Assembly (NCBI GenBank): GCA_032173965.1
Contig: CM063287.1
Coordinates: 5,895,859 to 5,959,858 of the forward strand
Length of the DNA stretch: 64,000 nt
Origin: Sitta carolinensis
Lineage: Eukaryota > Chordata > Aves > Passeriformes > Sittidae
Direction: 5' to 3'
This document shows, in pieces, positions 13,186 through 25,608 of this stretch (positions within the stretch are counted from its first letter, which is position 1; the number at the start of each line of letters is the position of its first letter). The notes beneath the pieces are model-generated. The model did not search any database, was not told where the DNA came from, and saw only the letters and a list, made by a program, of their open reading frames with translations. The translations under genes and the position numbers were made by a program.

Positions 13186-13284
13186 CTCAAGGTTGCCAAT
13201 AATTTCATTTAGGATTTCATACACTGCAGCCTTCTCATCTTCAGCAGTGACCCAAGCTCCAGCATCCGCCTCAGAAGATGCTTC
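13186..13284 (-). CDS. exon 19 of the unrecognised gene, acidic segment
   Basis: Thirty-three codons, phase 0 to 0, donor GTACTA. The peptide is Ala/Glu-rich (EASSEAD) and ends in a predicted helix (EKAAVYEILNEIIGNLE). The acceptor is ambiguous: CCAG and CCAGAG both fit, but only exon start 13284 keeps phase 0 with exon 18. A longer frame in another phase runs across the same bases but stops inside the exon and is a shadow. Residues 404-436 from the internal ATG. Confidence 0.65.
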
Positions 13285-13711
13285 CTCTGGACAGGGCTCT
13301 TGCAGGTGAGACCCCTGGTCAGACCCCTAGCAGCAACCAGCCACAGGAAACACTGAGTTAGAACATTCTCCTGCCCTCCATGAGACCCAACAGCACTAGC
13401 ACAAAAAACCCACCCAGAGGTGCTTTTGGGAAGCACTGCCCTGACAGAGACCATCGTGGCTGTCTCACACTGCCCAGGCCAGGCAGACACATCCTCCTCC
13501 AGGGCAAGAGCCAGAGGGGCTCACTCAAATACATGTCCTGTGCTGGCTGATTAATGCATTAAAAGTAATTTCAGTCAATCTTGGAAGAGTATGCATGCTA
13601 TATTCTAGAGAATAAATGTCATCAGTGTCTGGGACCTAATGGAAATTCATAGAAAAATAGCTTAACACCCCTCCCCACCCCCCAAATAAACTAAAAGGAA
13701 CAAAACTATAC

Positions 13712-13765
13712 CTGAGATTCTGAAGCTGAGGGGGAAACTGCAGGTTGTTCAAATTCAATCTCATT
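13712..13765 (-). CDS. exon 18 of the unrecognised gene
   Basis: A 54-base exon with a long pyrimidine tract before its acceptor (CTACCAG) and donor GTATAG. It is phase 0 on both sides. It encodes 18 residues, Glu-rich then Ser/Pro-rich (NEIEFEQPAV, SPSASESQ), a linker-like segment starting the acidic tail. Only 427 bases separate it from exon 19. Confidence 0.6.
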
Positions 13766-13893
13766 CTGGTAGTATTAAATAGAAAAAAAAGAAAATAAGA
13801 AGAAAGTAATTTATGTTAAATTATTGCTCAGAGGTTTCTTGCAGTTTTTTTAAAATGGAAATTAAATGGCTGGCAAACAACAAAAAACAATAC

Positions 13894-13934
13894 CTGTTCT
13901 GTTACTATCCAGGTGCTCAGAACTGGAAAGCATT
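13894..13934 (-). CDS. exon 17 of the unrecognised gene
   Basis: A 41-base microexon with acceptor CATTTTCAG and donor GTATTG. Two bases complete a Glu codon begun in exon 16, then 13 codons (CFPVLSTWIVTEQ). Together with exon 16 it gives a smooth strand-like stretch, residues 372-385, which supports the join. Three exons (17-19) are clustered within 0.75 kb. Confidence 0.55.
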
Positions 13935-16900
13935 CTGAAAATGATTATAGATCAGCTTTAATTTCTAGTTGCATCTCAAGGGGCCCTCTTTTATAATGCT
14001 TGGAAAGAACAGATGATTTTCATAATTTCATAACACTACAGCTTCTTACTCATGTGGATAATTACCCTTAGAAAACACAGTGCTCAGGTAACATTCTGTC
14101 TTCCCAGTGCAAATTTGTCACTTCTGACCAGGGACGTTGTTGCAGTTTGGTATTGCAGGGGAGTATCCAAGGAGTCAGTTGGAGTGAAGTTGCAATGACA
14201 CTAAATCAAATAAGGCCCTAAGGAAAATATTTTAATATGTAATTACAATTTAAGAGTTGCTAATGGTCCAAGTTTTGCTCCTTCATTTTGTTCCTTCGCT
14301 GTGACCCTGAGAACCTCACTGGTGTTATGCTGGTGAGTGACCTGCAGCTCCAGGAATGCCCTGACTAGGGCATGGCTTTTCCCCACCAGAGCAGCTGGAT
14401 GAAGCACCAAGTCCATGCTCAGGTTCTCAGGAGTGATGCAGAAGGCATCCCTGTGTCCTATCACAAGGTTTTGTGTCCTACTTTAAAAAAATGGCTGGCA
14501 GAGAACATATGTGCCAAACAGGGTGAAAAAAGGCATTTGTGACTACGCAAGGAGCAGGGTACAGCACTGAAATGCTGTGTTTGGGGCCTCTACAGGGGAA
14601 GTGCCCATTGAGAATATGAGGCAGATGTTCCAGTTCAGATTCAGTGATTACAAACAGGATTTTGCTTGGATGGTGTAAGTAAACCACATTAATTCACATC
14701 AAGGTAATTGCAGTTCCCATAAATTAATTTCCTCATATTTTTGAAATTGTAGCTAGCTTGATATTTGGGTCATTTAGTTACTTGCTACAGTTAACATGCT
14801 GAAAATATTAAAGCTTCTATACATCTGCAGAAGTGACAGCAACAACTGGAAATAAAAAGCTAGACCTAGCCACTTCATTAAAAATATCTTTTGTAGTCCT
14901 AAAAGCTTTTCAGAACTTCTGTTTGGACTCTGTCACTACCTCCAAGATTCCCTGTTGTGCATGAGCTCAGTAAAGTAGGTAGATAGCATTAACCCATGTT
15001 TATAAGAACCTAAAAGGTTGACAGAAAGATTTGCAGATATAACTGAGGAGAAAAAGAGTTATAGAGGCATTTTCCTCTATCACTTGTAATTCAAATTTTC
15101 AGTACTTTGTCAGTGCCTACAGACTCGCAAAAGAACTAGTCAGAAAGTCTGGGGTTTGTATCAAATGAAAAAACAGACCCAAATTGTATTTCTTTCAAAA
15201 CTAAAGACACTTTGTTTTCAAATTCTATTTTTTTAAAAAACTAGCTCTTTTTAAATTTAGCAACTATTTCAATTTTCTCCAATTTCTTACCTTATATTTT
15301 CTTATTAAAAATACTAGCTGAAGTGGATGAGAATTCAAAATTACTCTCTGCTTCCTTAAAATACTATTTTTTGCTTAGTTAGTTACCTATTCACTCAAAA
15401 TATATTTCTTATTTGGATTAAATTATTACTCCATTTATTCTCTCCAGTCCAAATAGAAAAAAAAGAAAAAAAAAAAAAGTAAAATTATGTAAAAAATAGA
15501 CCTGGTTTTTAGAATCAATTCCAAGCCAATCAAATACATTTTTGTTGCGTGGATAAGATTTTCAGAGGTTCTGTTTTTCAGAATAATATTTTTACTTCAC
15601 TGCGTCTTTTTACAGAGAGCCATTCTTTACTCATCTGTTCCATGTCTAATAATAACCCTTGGATCATTAAGAAATAACTAAATTACAGCAGAACTAGTCT
15701 CTTTAATGAGCCATAATAGTCCCAACATTCAGCCAAAAGTTTTTTTTAAAGACTGTGAAACTTCAATGTAGAATATGAAGCATTTTGTTTAGTAAGAAAA
15801 AGTTTATGAGTAGGACTACAGTTTACAGCCCAAATATAGTGACCTAAAAATGCCATTCTGATTTGCTCCTTTCTATACATTGTGTCCTTAACCAGTCCAG
15901 GGGAAAATTAGAATGAATGAATTGCGGTGAGAGCCCGAAGCCAACAAACGTATTTAAATGAATCCTTCTGATGCAATACTTTCCTTTAAAAAATACAATT
16001 AAGTCTTTGTGTTTCCTTTGAACAAAACCTCATGTTTAATAGCACCAATGGCTCTGTAGTAAAATCTATTTAAAAACAGAGAAAGAGACAGACTAAGTTT
16101 CATACAGTTACAGAGGCTTTAAAAAAATATTGCTAGTTTCTGAAGTCTGAGTAAATTTATGGTGAATTACTTCCACTGACCTACATTAAAAACTTCACCC
16201 TCCTTTTTTTAATTCCTGAAGGTTTGTCATTATGTGAGCATTATTCACTATGACAAAGATGTATTACTCAAAGTGTCCTCTTGAATCAATATAACTATCG
16301 AAATGTGAGAAACAGTTTGGCAAGATGATAATGCCTTAAAAATTAATTGGCAATATTTTCCTGCACATTGCAGTCCAGCAGGCCCACAGGAATTCAAACA
16401 TAAAGACATTGTGAGGCAGTTGCACAAATGTAGCTGGCATATCAGTGTCAGCTGCTCTGAAAGAGATTGAAGGGACAATTAGGGGCACTATTCTTCCCAA
16501 CCCCAAGGTGAGGTGGCTGCCAGGAGGCCACCTGGCTGGGAGAAGTCAGCACAGCTTGCCACGGGACCGGTGGGTCAGCAGCACCTCCCCAGCCCTGTGC
16601 TCTCAGAGCACGGCCCCGTGCCACAATGCTGCTCTGGAACTCTTTCTGGTACAAGTGGGCAGAAAGACAGGCTTGCATAAAAAGCACTGTGTTGTTCTGT
16701 TCATAAACTCACACACTTTCCTTGTTGTTCAGAGGTAGCAAATTGCCTTTTTACGAACTGGCAAACATAGACAGAGAGGCAAAAGGCAAAAAAAATTTGC
16801 CATTTTACAAACAGAAGGTAGACAAAGACAGTAAAAGAGTATACAGAAAAATTCCTAAAACAGAATAATGGCAGGAAAGAAGATTGGTAAAGTGTTCTAA

Positions 16901-17507
16901 TAGATGAGTTCCACAGATGTGGTAGTTATTATAAAATTAGCTTTGCATAACTTACCGATATACCACTACATTTTCTCCCAGATGTTATCTATTACTTAAA
17001 TTAATTTTGCATAAGTTACTATTATTGCAGATTTTATCCATGCTGTATTTTATTATTTAAAGTTTCTGTGGCATATAACAAGCTCTGGCTGATAGCATTA
17101 CTTTTAATAATATATATAAGAGGTTTTAGTATTATAGAAATGGCTGCTGGGTATATCTTAATAGTCATAGCACAGAATGTCTGCTGTCAAAATATTATGT
17201 AGTTTAAAACTAGCTATTTACTTACACTCTAATTCAAGGCATTGGAAAGGTTTGCAGTATTTATGTATGTGGTATGAAGTGGAACAATCTACTCCAGGAA
17301 TAAATATCAGAGTTTGGAAATTAGCAAAGCTAAGGTCAAGGTCAGTTTGGCTTTACTAACATACTTGCTGAAAATGAGAATTAGAGTTTATGTTTACTTA
17401 TTTTATAAACGAGAAAAAAGACTGAAGGGGTGATGCATTTGCCTCTTTGATAGAGGGCTTTTGTACCACAGAAATATTTTGAAACCACCTTCTCAGCTTG
17501 ATAGTAC
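13935..17507. other. intron 16, no gene seen
   Basis: 3.6 kb of AT-rich DNA between exons 16 and 17. Short frames exist on both strands (for example near 14.3-14.7 kb and 16.5 kb) but none has matching splice sites or a recognisable product. A homopurine A-rich run lies near 15458-15480. Confidence 0.5.
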
Positions 17508-17551
17508 CTGAAATTCTGTACTCCTTTCCACACAGTCTTAACAAAAATTTT
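17508..17551 (-). CDS. exon 16 of the unrecognised gene
   Basis: A 44-base microexon, phase 2 to 1, acceptor GCTGCAG and donor GTACTA. It encodes about 14 residues (KFLLRLCGKEYRIS) that read naturally into exon 17. It lies only 99 bases from exon 15, a short but possible intron. The alternating hydrophobic pattern suggests beta strands. Confidence 0.5.
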
Positions 17552-17650
17552 CTGCAGCTAATCTTACCAAACACAGGAAAATAATTATTCATAAGGATTG
17601 GAAAAAAGATCCCACATTCAACACAGACCATTTCTAAAGCCTTGCAACAC

Positions 17651-17787
17651 CTTTCCAAGCCTTCCAATGGATATGGCTTTGATTTATACAAATGGCAGAT
17701 AAGTTTCAAAACGGGAGTTCCTTGTGCATTATTTTCTACATTCATATCACTTGTGTAGTTTGTACTTGTATGCCATGGGACCTTATG
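17651..17787 (-). CDS. exon 15 of the unrecognised gene
   Basis: Forty-five codons plus two bases, phase 0 to 2. The frame is open from a TAG just upstream of the acceptor. It encodes a segment with a strand-like core (TPVLKLICHLYKSKPYPLEG). The acceptor (CTCTGATAG) has only a moderate pyrimidine tract and the donor GTGTTG is weak, so the exact ends are less secure than for most exons of the chain. Alternative acceptors near 17748 and 17733 would shorten it and change the starting phase. Confidence 0.45.
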
Positions 17788-20700
17788 CTATCAGAGGCCT
17801 GCACAGACTTCTCTAATATATATGTGAGATTTGCTATCAAAAAAACTCTGTAATACAGGATTTACATTAGTTTGCTCTTCATGCTAAGCATGGCCAACCA
17901 CACACCTACAAATGTGCTGAATTTCAGCTGCTGAAATAAAAGGCATTTACGAGATGTGGTTTGTTGGATGCCTTTATTTCATGTGGTTGAATTTGAATGA
18001 ATACCTAATGGAGAGAGATGCACTGACTCTACCCAGCCTGCTTTTTTTAATCCCTCCCCTTTAACCTGCCAGCATATGCAAACACAACAAATCCAACCCC
18101 ACCTGCCTGTGGGGGCATCGCCCACGAGCGTTCCCACAGGAGGCTCCTGGGAGGCTGCTGACAGCTCTACAAATACATCTGCCATCCTCTTTTGCAGCAA
18201 TTTAATACAGGAGGTCCAAAGGACCAAAGGATTTTATGAAGCACTCAAAACCTTAATCCTGATATCTGATCTCTGTGGTGTGACTGAGGTGGCAGAGCTT
18301 CCTCCTGTACACCCTCCCTACACACGTTTGTGTTAATATTAAAAGTGGAATTAAGATCAATGAGGGCCTAAAACTCTGCCTCTGAAGGATGTTCCCCAGT
18401 TGCTAATGATGCACATGGAAATTCTGTGTGCATGTTCCTGGGCAGGAGTTTTCAAACCACTATTCCTAAAAGAGACAGAAGTTCAGTGAGTCAAAGGTAG
18501 GCTTTATGCTCTTTTTCCTGCATTTCAAAATCCAAGTCAATATGTTCCAAAAGAGTTTTCCGTGTTTCTAATCTGTGATGTGACTTGACTTTGTTGCCAA
18601 TACATTAGTCTAGTCTAAAATAGCTATTTGAAGCAATTTGGTGCCTACATTGACAAAACAGGATCTCCTCCTCCCCCCAGGAAGCTGTAAATCAGTAAGT
18701 GACATCTGGCCTCAAGGACATCAGAGTCATCTGAAATGTGGTAATTTATATTAATGAACATCAATATTAATTTTTAAATAAAAAGAATTTGCTACTGCCA
18801 TTATGTTTACATAAGAAATATTATTTATAGCTTGTGTTCCTCCTTTCCTACATTTTCCCCATAAATTACTGTAAGGAAACACAATGTCACAGTTATAAAT
18901 ATTTTTCCTAGGAGTTAAAGCTTTTACATATCCTTTTACTGTTTTCAGTAACTACATGAGGACAACAACCAGGATTTTCTTGCTACTCCAGGAACTGCAG
19001 CCAATTTTAATGCTTGACTGAATAGAAAAGGGTGCTTCTACAAAAACAACCAAAGCCTTCCTCTCTAGAGATATCTTAATGCAGAGTGCCCTTAATACCT
19101 AGATTCTGTAAGAATCTATCTTAACATACCAAGAAAATAAAAAACAACAACAAAACCCCATGATTTTAGTAGGATGAAGTTGCCTTTTAGTGCTTTAATA
19201 CCAAGCTTCCAATTATTGCTGCCAATTTTCAGATTATTTAAGAAAGACAAAATGAAAGACATATAAAAAAGATCCCCAGTTGGCTTTAATGCTGAGGACA
19301 CATCACTAAATGATTCACCTTGGAAAGGTCACTCTAAATTCACATTGTATTTAGCATCGCCAAATCTCCTAGAGTTATGGGATTACAAGAGAATCTCAGC
19401 TTTCATTTAAAAATAGTTAGCTCTTACAGTTGCAGAGGAAATATTGAAAACATAAATCTTGAAAGCTCAAAAACTAGACTGAAAGGAAAAGGAACCAAAC
19501 AATTATTTTTAAGCAACTCATGATTTTTTGGGATATGTCTCATCATTTTAAATGCACAAGGCTAACGTAACCCTTTAAAAAAAATCCATACAGATTTTAA
19601 GGAGGGGTGAGGAATTTTTTTTTTTTTTAGTTCTTGAAAGTGCAACTCTTGCTTGCCTGAATTCTTCAAAATACCAACCCCCTCTTCCCACTTCAAGGAC
19701 ACTCATCAAACAAGCACAGAACAGCCAGCTCCTATTCTGGTTGTACACTCATAATCAACAGGCATCTAAAGTAATTTAAAAAAACCAAACAAACAGCTCC
19801 ACAAGCACCTTTCCCACAGGAACCACCTATCTTGATCTACAAATGTTTTTTTAAAAATGAAGGCCCTTTTTATTATTCATGAGATCACATCTGAAAACCA
19901 TAAAAGTTCTGTTGAACCCAATGAACAACAGGCATCCACGTTTATCAGGTTGGAGCTTTGCACTTCTGTTGTGCATCTCTTCTCCCATATTATTTAATCA
20001 GTAAAAAACCAATATGAATGCTGAAAACATCATGATAAAAATGTGAAATGAAACTTGGCCAGGTGCATCTTGGTACCTATTTCTGGGACCAGGCTTAAAC
20101 ATTTTATGAGTATTTGCTGCAGAAGTTTGCCCTCAGAAAACCAATTTGCACGAGAGCATGTGCCTTTGGCAACAAAAGGGCCTGTAAGAATTAAATTGCT
20201 TAGGGGCTGGTATTCATCACACCTGCTTTAGGGGCTCTGTCAACCCCTAAACTCCTCCTTTCAGGAAGTGCAAAGACAACTGCCTCTCTTGAGAGAAAGA
20301 CAACTAAGTCAACTAAGATAAATTAAGAACCTAAAAATTCCTTAATGTACCTGCCCTGGACCACAGCAAGCACAGCCTGCACTCTCACCTTTTCACAAGG
20401 TGAACCTAGGAAAGCTGGCTTCCTCACTCGGGGTCCCTGGTTTGCCTGGTTCTAGGTATGAAATACTCCATTTTTTTTTTTTTTTTCAAATGGTCACTGT
20501 AGGAAACTCAGAGATGATTACCAGCACCACATGTTCCTCCTGCAGCCCTGAGTGTGCAGGGGAAGAGTCAGACAGTTGTTGGCACTATCCTGAACTGTTT
20601 TTTCCAGGTGCTGTATCTGAGATGCAGGAACATCTCACCAACTCTTACTGTTCCACAGGACTTTAGGTCAGTCCTAAGACTTCCAAAAAAAGCCTGCTAA

Positions 20701-23700
20701 TGTAGACATGCCTGTTTCTAGCACACGTGAATCTCCACTGTGTCTCATGCTCTGCACACACTGACTTTAGGTCAGTCCTAAGACTTCCAAAAAAAGCCTG
20801 CTAATGTAGACATGCCTGTTTCTAGCACACGTGAATCTCCACTGTGTCTCATGCTCTGCACACACCAGTCCCAAGCAGCCTGTGTGCACCTGGAGCTGAG
20901 CCTCACCAGATTTCTCTTAGTTCAGTAAGCACAGACTTCAGGCTTTACCTAAACAGGAGTGCCAAGTACAGGAAAAAAAGGCACCAAGATTCCAAAAACT
21001 TAGGAAAACTTAATCCCCCCACCTTTTAGGAGAAAAATGGGGTCGAGAAGAGCCCAGGGGCTCCTGCAGAGAAGATCTGAGAGCAGAAAAATAGCATTTT
21101 GCTGTCGATACAGTCAGTGTCAGTGATACAGAATACAGAAGTGCAGTCACCGCCGGACGCTGGGAAGAGGTCCCTCCTCCTGCCTTTGCCACTGCTCTGG
21201 GACAGCCTTCCCCCTTCCTACTCACTTCCTCTGAAATCAGCGTTTTCTCCACCCAAGACTGGTCATGGACAAGCCTCTCACACAGCTGCCCTGTGCTCTG
21301 CACATTCTCTCAGATGTGATGCCAGATGAACAAGCTCTCTCCAAATTCCTCTCAGTCATTAGGTTCATTAGATGTGGATAGGCTTGTCTGTATTGATTCA
21401 CCCCCAGCTGATGCTACAGAAAATAGCTGCACTAACATTTAAAAGGTTGCTTTAAAAAAAACCCAATCCAACACAACCCAAGGAATATTGATCCAGAGCC
21501 AAGAGGGGGAAAAAACTGCTCACATAATTTAAAAAATACAATATAGATTTTTTTTTTTAAGAAAAAATGCCACATTAGTAAACTTTGCACACTATATGGC
21601 CACAAAAAATGGGGCACTTGTGTTCTTTGTTATTAGACCTAAAACATAAGGTCTTTGCCTGAGAGTGTAAGTTTCTGTTAAAACAACAATTTGTCCTGTG
21701 GACTGTAAATTCAATTACTGTTTTTATTGGAATCACATTTTGCTTTGGAAACAATCATGCAGAAAAACAACCAGTAACTTAGACATCTTAAAAACATCTC
21801 AGAACAGGCATGGCTCTGAGAACAGATCAGTTATGGTAATTCTTCCACTGTGAACTGCAAGGTTTTTTAAATCCATTTCCATATTTTTAATTAACACCTA
21901 GTTAAAAAAAAATACTGTAGGTCATTTTAATCATAAATGGGAAAACAAATTTATCAGAAAATTGATTCAACATTATTTTAGGGACTTATTTTTCATGTTT
22001 TTACCATAAAAATTAAGCCATCAGCATACATTTCCCAATTTGGGAATGCAGGAGCGAGCCAGTTCTCTGAAATTTCAGAGTTACAGTTTTCAGTCACCTC
22101 TCTATGTGAAACTAGTGTATTTTGACACAAGAATACTTGCTCAGCACACACAAAACCCCCTCACATAAGTCTAAGGTATCGGTGCTTCTTTACAACTCCA
22201 TTTTCTACATAACTTGAATGTGTAGTATTCTAAGCATAGCCTGTTAGTCAAAAGAAACCACCCCTGCCTCACATGGCACTTGGATTTCGTGCCCCATGGT
22301 AGAGAGGCTCTTCTCATTATGTACATGTTTGTAAATCTGTTTGTGCTGCACATCAGCATGAGTGCCTGAGTTTGTTTTAACTCTCCCTAATAATCCTGTC
22401 AGTCATGTTAGATAAAAATGCAGCTGTGGGCTGGGGCAGGGGTGGCCTGGTGAATGCAGGAGTTAAACAAAGCCTTGCCTCAGCACAGCTTGGCTAGGTG
22501 GGTGATTTGAAATCTAGTAAAGCTTCCCCTTGGTAAACTGCCAAAGCCAACCACACCTTGGATGATGTGAGGTTGTTTTTGAGAAGGTAACATCTCCTTA
22601 CATATTATCTCCTCCCACTTTGACTTGGAAGGTTTCTGAGAACAGTCATTTCCATTTCTGTTGGGGCATGAAATGGTTTCTGCTGAAAAAGAGCATAATC
22701 TCATTCTGCTTTGACTTGTTAGGAAGCTCATGACAAATGATATAATCCAATGTAGATTTTTAGAATTTGTTTCAACAATGCATGAGAAGAAACAAACATT
22801 TCTACTGAATAATTTCTCTCCAATTAAAAAAATCCAAACAAACAACAGTCTCCTGACTCCTTATTCCTTATAAACTCTGTTAACTACATCTTCTAGAAAA
22901 TTACCACACACACAAGTAACATAACTAAAAAAAAAATCAACATTTGCTCAAAGATTTCCACAATCATACAGAATTCTATCACAACTCAGAATAGAGAGCA
23001 AACACTTCCAACTCTGGAGTGAAAATCTTGAGTCAACCACTGAATAAGTGAAGCTAAAGGGTACTGCATTGAGTTGTACACTGCAGCCTTTCCTCTCCTC
23101 CCCTTGTGCTTTGTTTTTCTGAGAAACTCTGTTCTACAAAAATAGGCAAAGAACATGTGATCACAAAGTTTGCACACAGTTGCCTGATGAGATAAAGACA
23201 ATGTGTCAGCTTTTGATGAGAAAAAATGAAGCAATGATGCCAAAGGGTTTTATTTATTCCTTTCAGCAGCACCTTTTCCTTGGCAGCTTTCCTAAACAGC
23301 AATGTCATAAATACCTAGAGGGAGCAAGCACCCAATGGCAGCATCTTCTCTTGAGAATGCAGAGCCATACCCAGAAACATGACATCGCCTACTCTGAAGC
23401 TGCTGTCTTTTGATCTAACCCTTAGAAGAAAGCACTCAGCAGGAACATCCAATGTGTCTGGATTGCCAAGCAGAGAAGTGGAGAAGATAGGAAAATCACT
23501 AATTGCTGGGAAGCTTGGTTGGCAACAGAGAGAAAGGCAGGCTGGATGAGGATGCAAAACTTCATTTGGTGCTGTGGAAGAAAAGAGCAGCAGTGATGGG
23601 AAGCAGCAACCACAACTTATGGGTGGAGGAGAGGCAGTAAGGCTGAGCATAACCCAGAGATCAGATCAAAGATCACACTCTGAAGACTCCTGGAGATGGG

Positions 23701-24819
23701 ACCTATTCACTTCCTTACCTACATCAAGCTTTTTCCCTCCAATAATCCCTTGCTCCACCTAGACAAAATGTCACATGTCCCAGGTCCTTCTATCATGTGA
23801 TTCTCCATTTTGGTTATAAAAATTGTCAGAATGTGAAAAAATTCTCACCACTGTCACTGGGTTTGTGTTTTTATGTTGACCAGAAATACTGACCTATGCA
23901 TGGAAACACAGTACACACACACACATATATGCAACTGCTAATTGTTTTTTAAACCTGAAAGGACTGAAAAACAAAATTAAAAAAAGGCTTTTAAAGAAGG
24001 AGTCGATACCAAGAACTGAAAACAAAAATGACTCAACCAGTGACCCTAAAGAGAAAAGACCTTACCAAGTATAATAGACAAATTCTGAGTAAAGTCCCTT
24101 TGTATAAAGTATCTTCACATTTACAGGACTGACTGCTTTAAGAGCTCTTTACAAGTGTCCATTGTATCATGTGTACACCCTTATAAATCATACTGGATGC
24201 ACAGCTCCATATGGAAGAAATAGAGCTGATAGGAGGTACCTTTGAAGAACCTGGCCCCAGAACCAGAGACAGGTTATTTTTCCATGACAACAGATATATT
24301 TTTCTCTCCATGGTAAATTAGTCTCAAAGCAACACCCTCCATCAGAGAAAGACCTTAAGGTGCTCCTATAATACAAGTGAATGCCAAATTGAGCACTTTA
24401 ACTGGATTTTTAATAGCCCCAAAATTATTAAAATCGTGAACTTTAAATAATTATATTTCAACCAGTATTTTACTAGTTATCTCACTACTTTCTCTGATTT
24501 TCATTTTCTCACTTGTCAGCATGCCTTGGCAGTGAGAACAAGAAAGATCTCAAACCTTTGCTGATTGCTTTCCATGCAATCTGATTTCTATAAATTAGAA
24601 GTTGCTGATGGGAAAGCAGACAGCAGTACCCTTTGATCAAGATACACATCTTGATCTCTTTTATCATTTTTAAAAAAAACAATAATATTACAACAAAAAA
24701 AAATCATCATACAAGCTTTTCGATCAAAGTGTGTCACTGTCTGCTTCCCAGTCAACATACTGCCAGTAAATTGGCGCGGTGCCCAGAACGCGCGGGCAGC
24801 AGCTGGTGGGTTTGATTAC
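17788..24819. other. intron 14, 7 kb
   Basis: No supported exon in either strand apart from the two flanking ones. It contains the 104-bp-period tandem duplication at 20659-20865, a CA/TA microsatellite near 23915-23932 and several homopolymer runs. A 111-codon minus-strand frame at 23315-23650 has a fine acceptor (CTTCCACAG) but no donor in the right phase. Confidence 0.45.
20659..20865. repeat. perfect tandem duplication, period 104
   Basis: The segment starting GACTTTAGGTCAGTCC at 20659 recurs at 20763. 103 consecutive positions (20659-20761 against 20763-20865) are identical by direct reading. The flanks differ immediately outside. It carries no exon. Either a very recent duplication or an assembly artefact. 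Confidence 0.9.
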
Positions 24820-25040
24820 CATCTGTATAGCCACTAATGTATAAAATATCGTGTCTCCATCTAGTGGGCAACTGCAGGTCTGGAAATTCGAAAATGGGTT
24901 GGAGCAGTGTTCCGTGGATGGCAGAAGCAGCTTCACTCGACCCCCCATCAGCAGAACAGGGCTATCTGAAACAAGGAAGGCTTTGGAGCCCTGCCCCAGT
25001 TCTAGCGCCCTGCTACCACTTGTCCTCGAAACAGTATTTT
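24820..25040 (-). CDS. exon 14 of the unrecognised gene, largest exon
   Basis: Acceptor TGCCTCTGCAG, 221 bases, phase 1 to 0, donor GTAATC. It encodes residues 239-311, beginning VSRTSGSRALELGQGSKAFL and continuing through VLLMGGRVKLLLPS and DGDTIFYTLVAIQM. The alternation of hydrophobic residues and glycines suggests a beta-sandwich or OB-like core, but I cannot assign a family. It has higher GC and more CpG than its surroundings, as expected for constrained coding DNA. If the donor is not used the frame runs on 31 more codons to a stop at 24724, giving a possible alternative C-terminus (ending DWEADSDTL). Confidence 0.6.
24857..24867 (-). promoter_or_regulatory. CTCF-like core inside exon 14
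   Basis: The minus strand reads CCACTAGATGG, which fits the core CTCF consensus as I know it except at the following base. It lies within coding sequence, so the match may be chance. Confidence 0.2.
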
Positions 25041-25574
25041 CTGCAGAGGCATTCATAGAACAGCTATTTCTGTTTTCACAACAAACCACCTCTTTCCAGT
25101 GTTCTGCAGCACCCTGGAAGTCTTGGTGGCCAAAATTTGAAAATGTAGAAGAGGTAACAGAAAAAGGAAGGTGAGAGCAAGGATGCCATTAGTGACCAGA
25201 ACTTCTGAAATAAACAATAAAGAATGAGACGAACATGCCAAGACAATGTTTTCCTTTACATTAAAATATTACAAACTGCCCTCCCAACTACTTAACAGCA
25301 GGATGTGCAAAATGTCTGTTAACTCTCTCATATGATTTCTGCTCAACTGGAGAGCAACAGGGCTAACACAAGATACACAAACCTGTTTATCAGGAGAGTG
25401 CCATGGAAACAGTCCTTGGGACACATTTTAGAATTCATGTGGCCACCCAAAGGAGAAACTGAGGCACGAGCCAGCACTATGACAGCTCTCACAACAGTCA
25501 GGACTAGAACAAACAGTCAATGAAGATGAATTCTACTCCACTCGTTATACCACACACTCCTTTTCATCGATTAC

Positions 25575-25608
25575 CATCCTTTTTGACAACTACTCCACTA
25601 GAAATGTA
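25575..25608 (-). CDS. exon 13 of the unrecognised gene
   Basis: A 34-base microexon, phase 0 to 1, donor GTAATC. It encodes YISSGVVVKKD and one base of the next Glu codon. The join to exon 14 gives a continuous hydrophilic stretch (KKDENTVSRTSGS), which supports it. The acceptor (CCCAGTCAG) has a modest pyrimidine tract. On its own it would not be callable; it was found by requiring phase 0 to 1. Confidence 0.4.

Noticed and set aside
23315..23650. Minus-strand frame of 111 codons with a fine acceptor (CTTCCACAG)
   Set aside because: It has no donor in the phase needed to join exons 14 and 15, and the peptide is not clearly domain-like. It remains a possible alternative exon.
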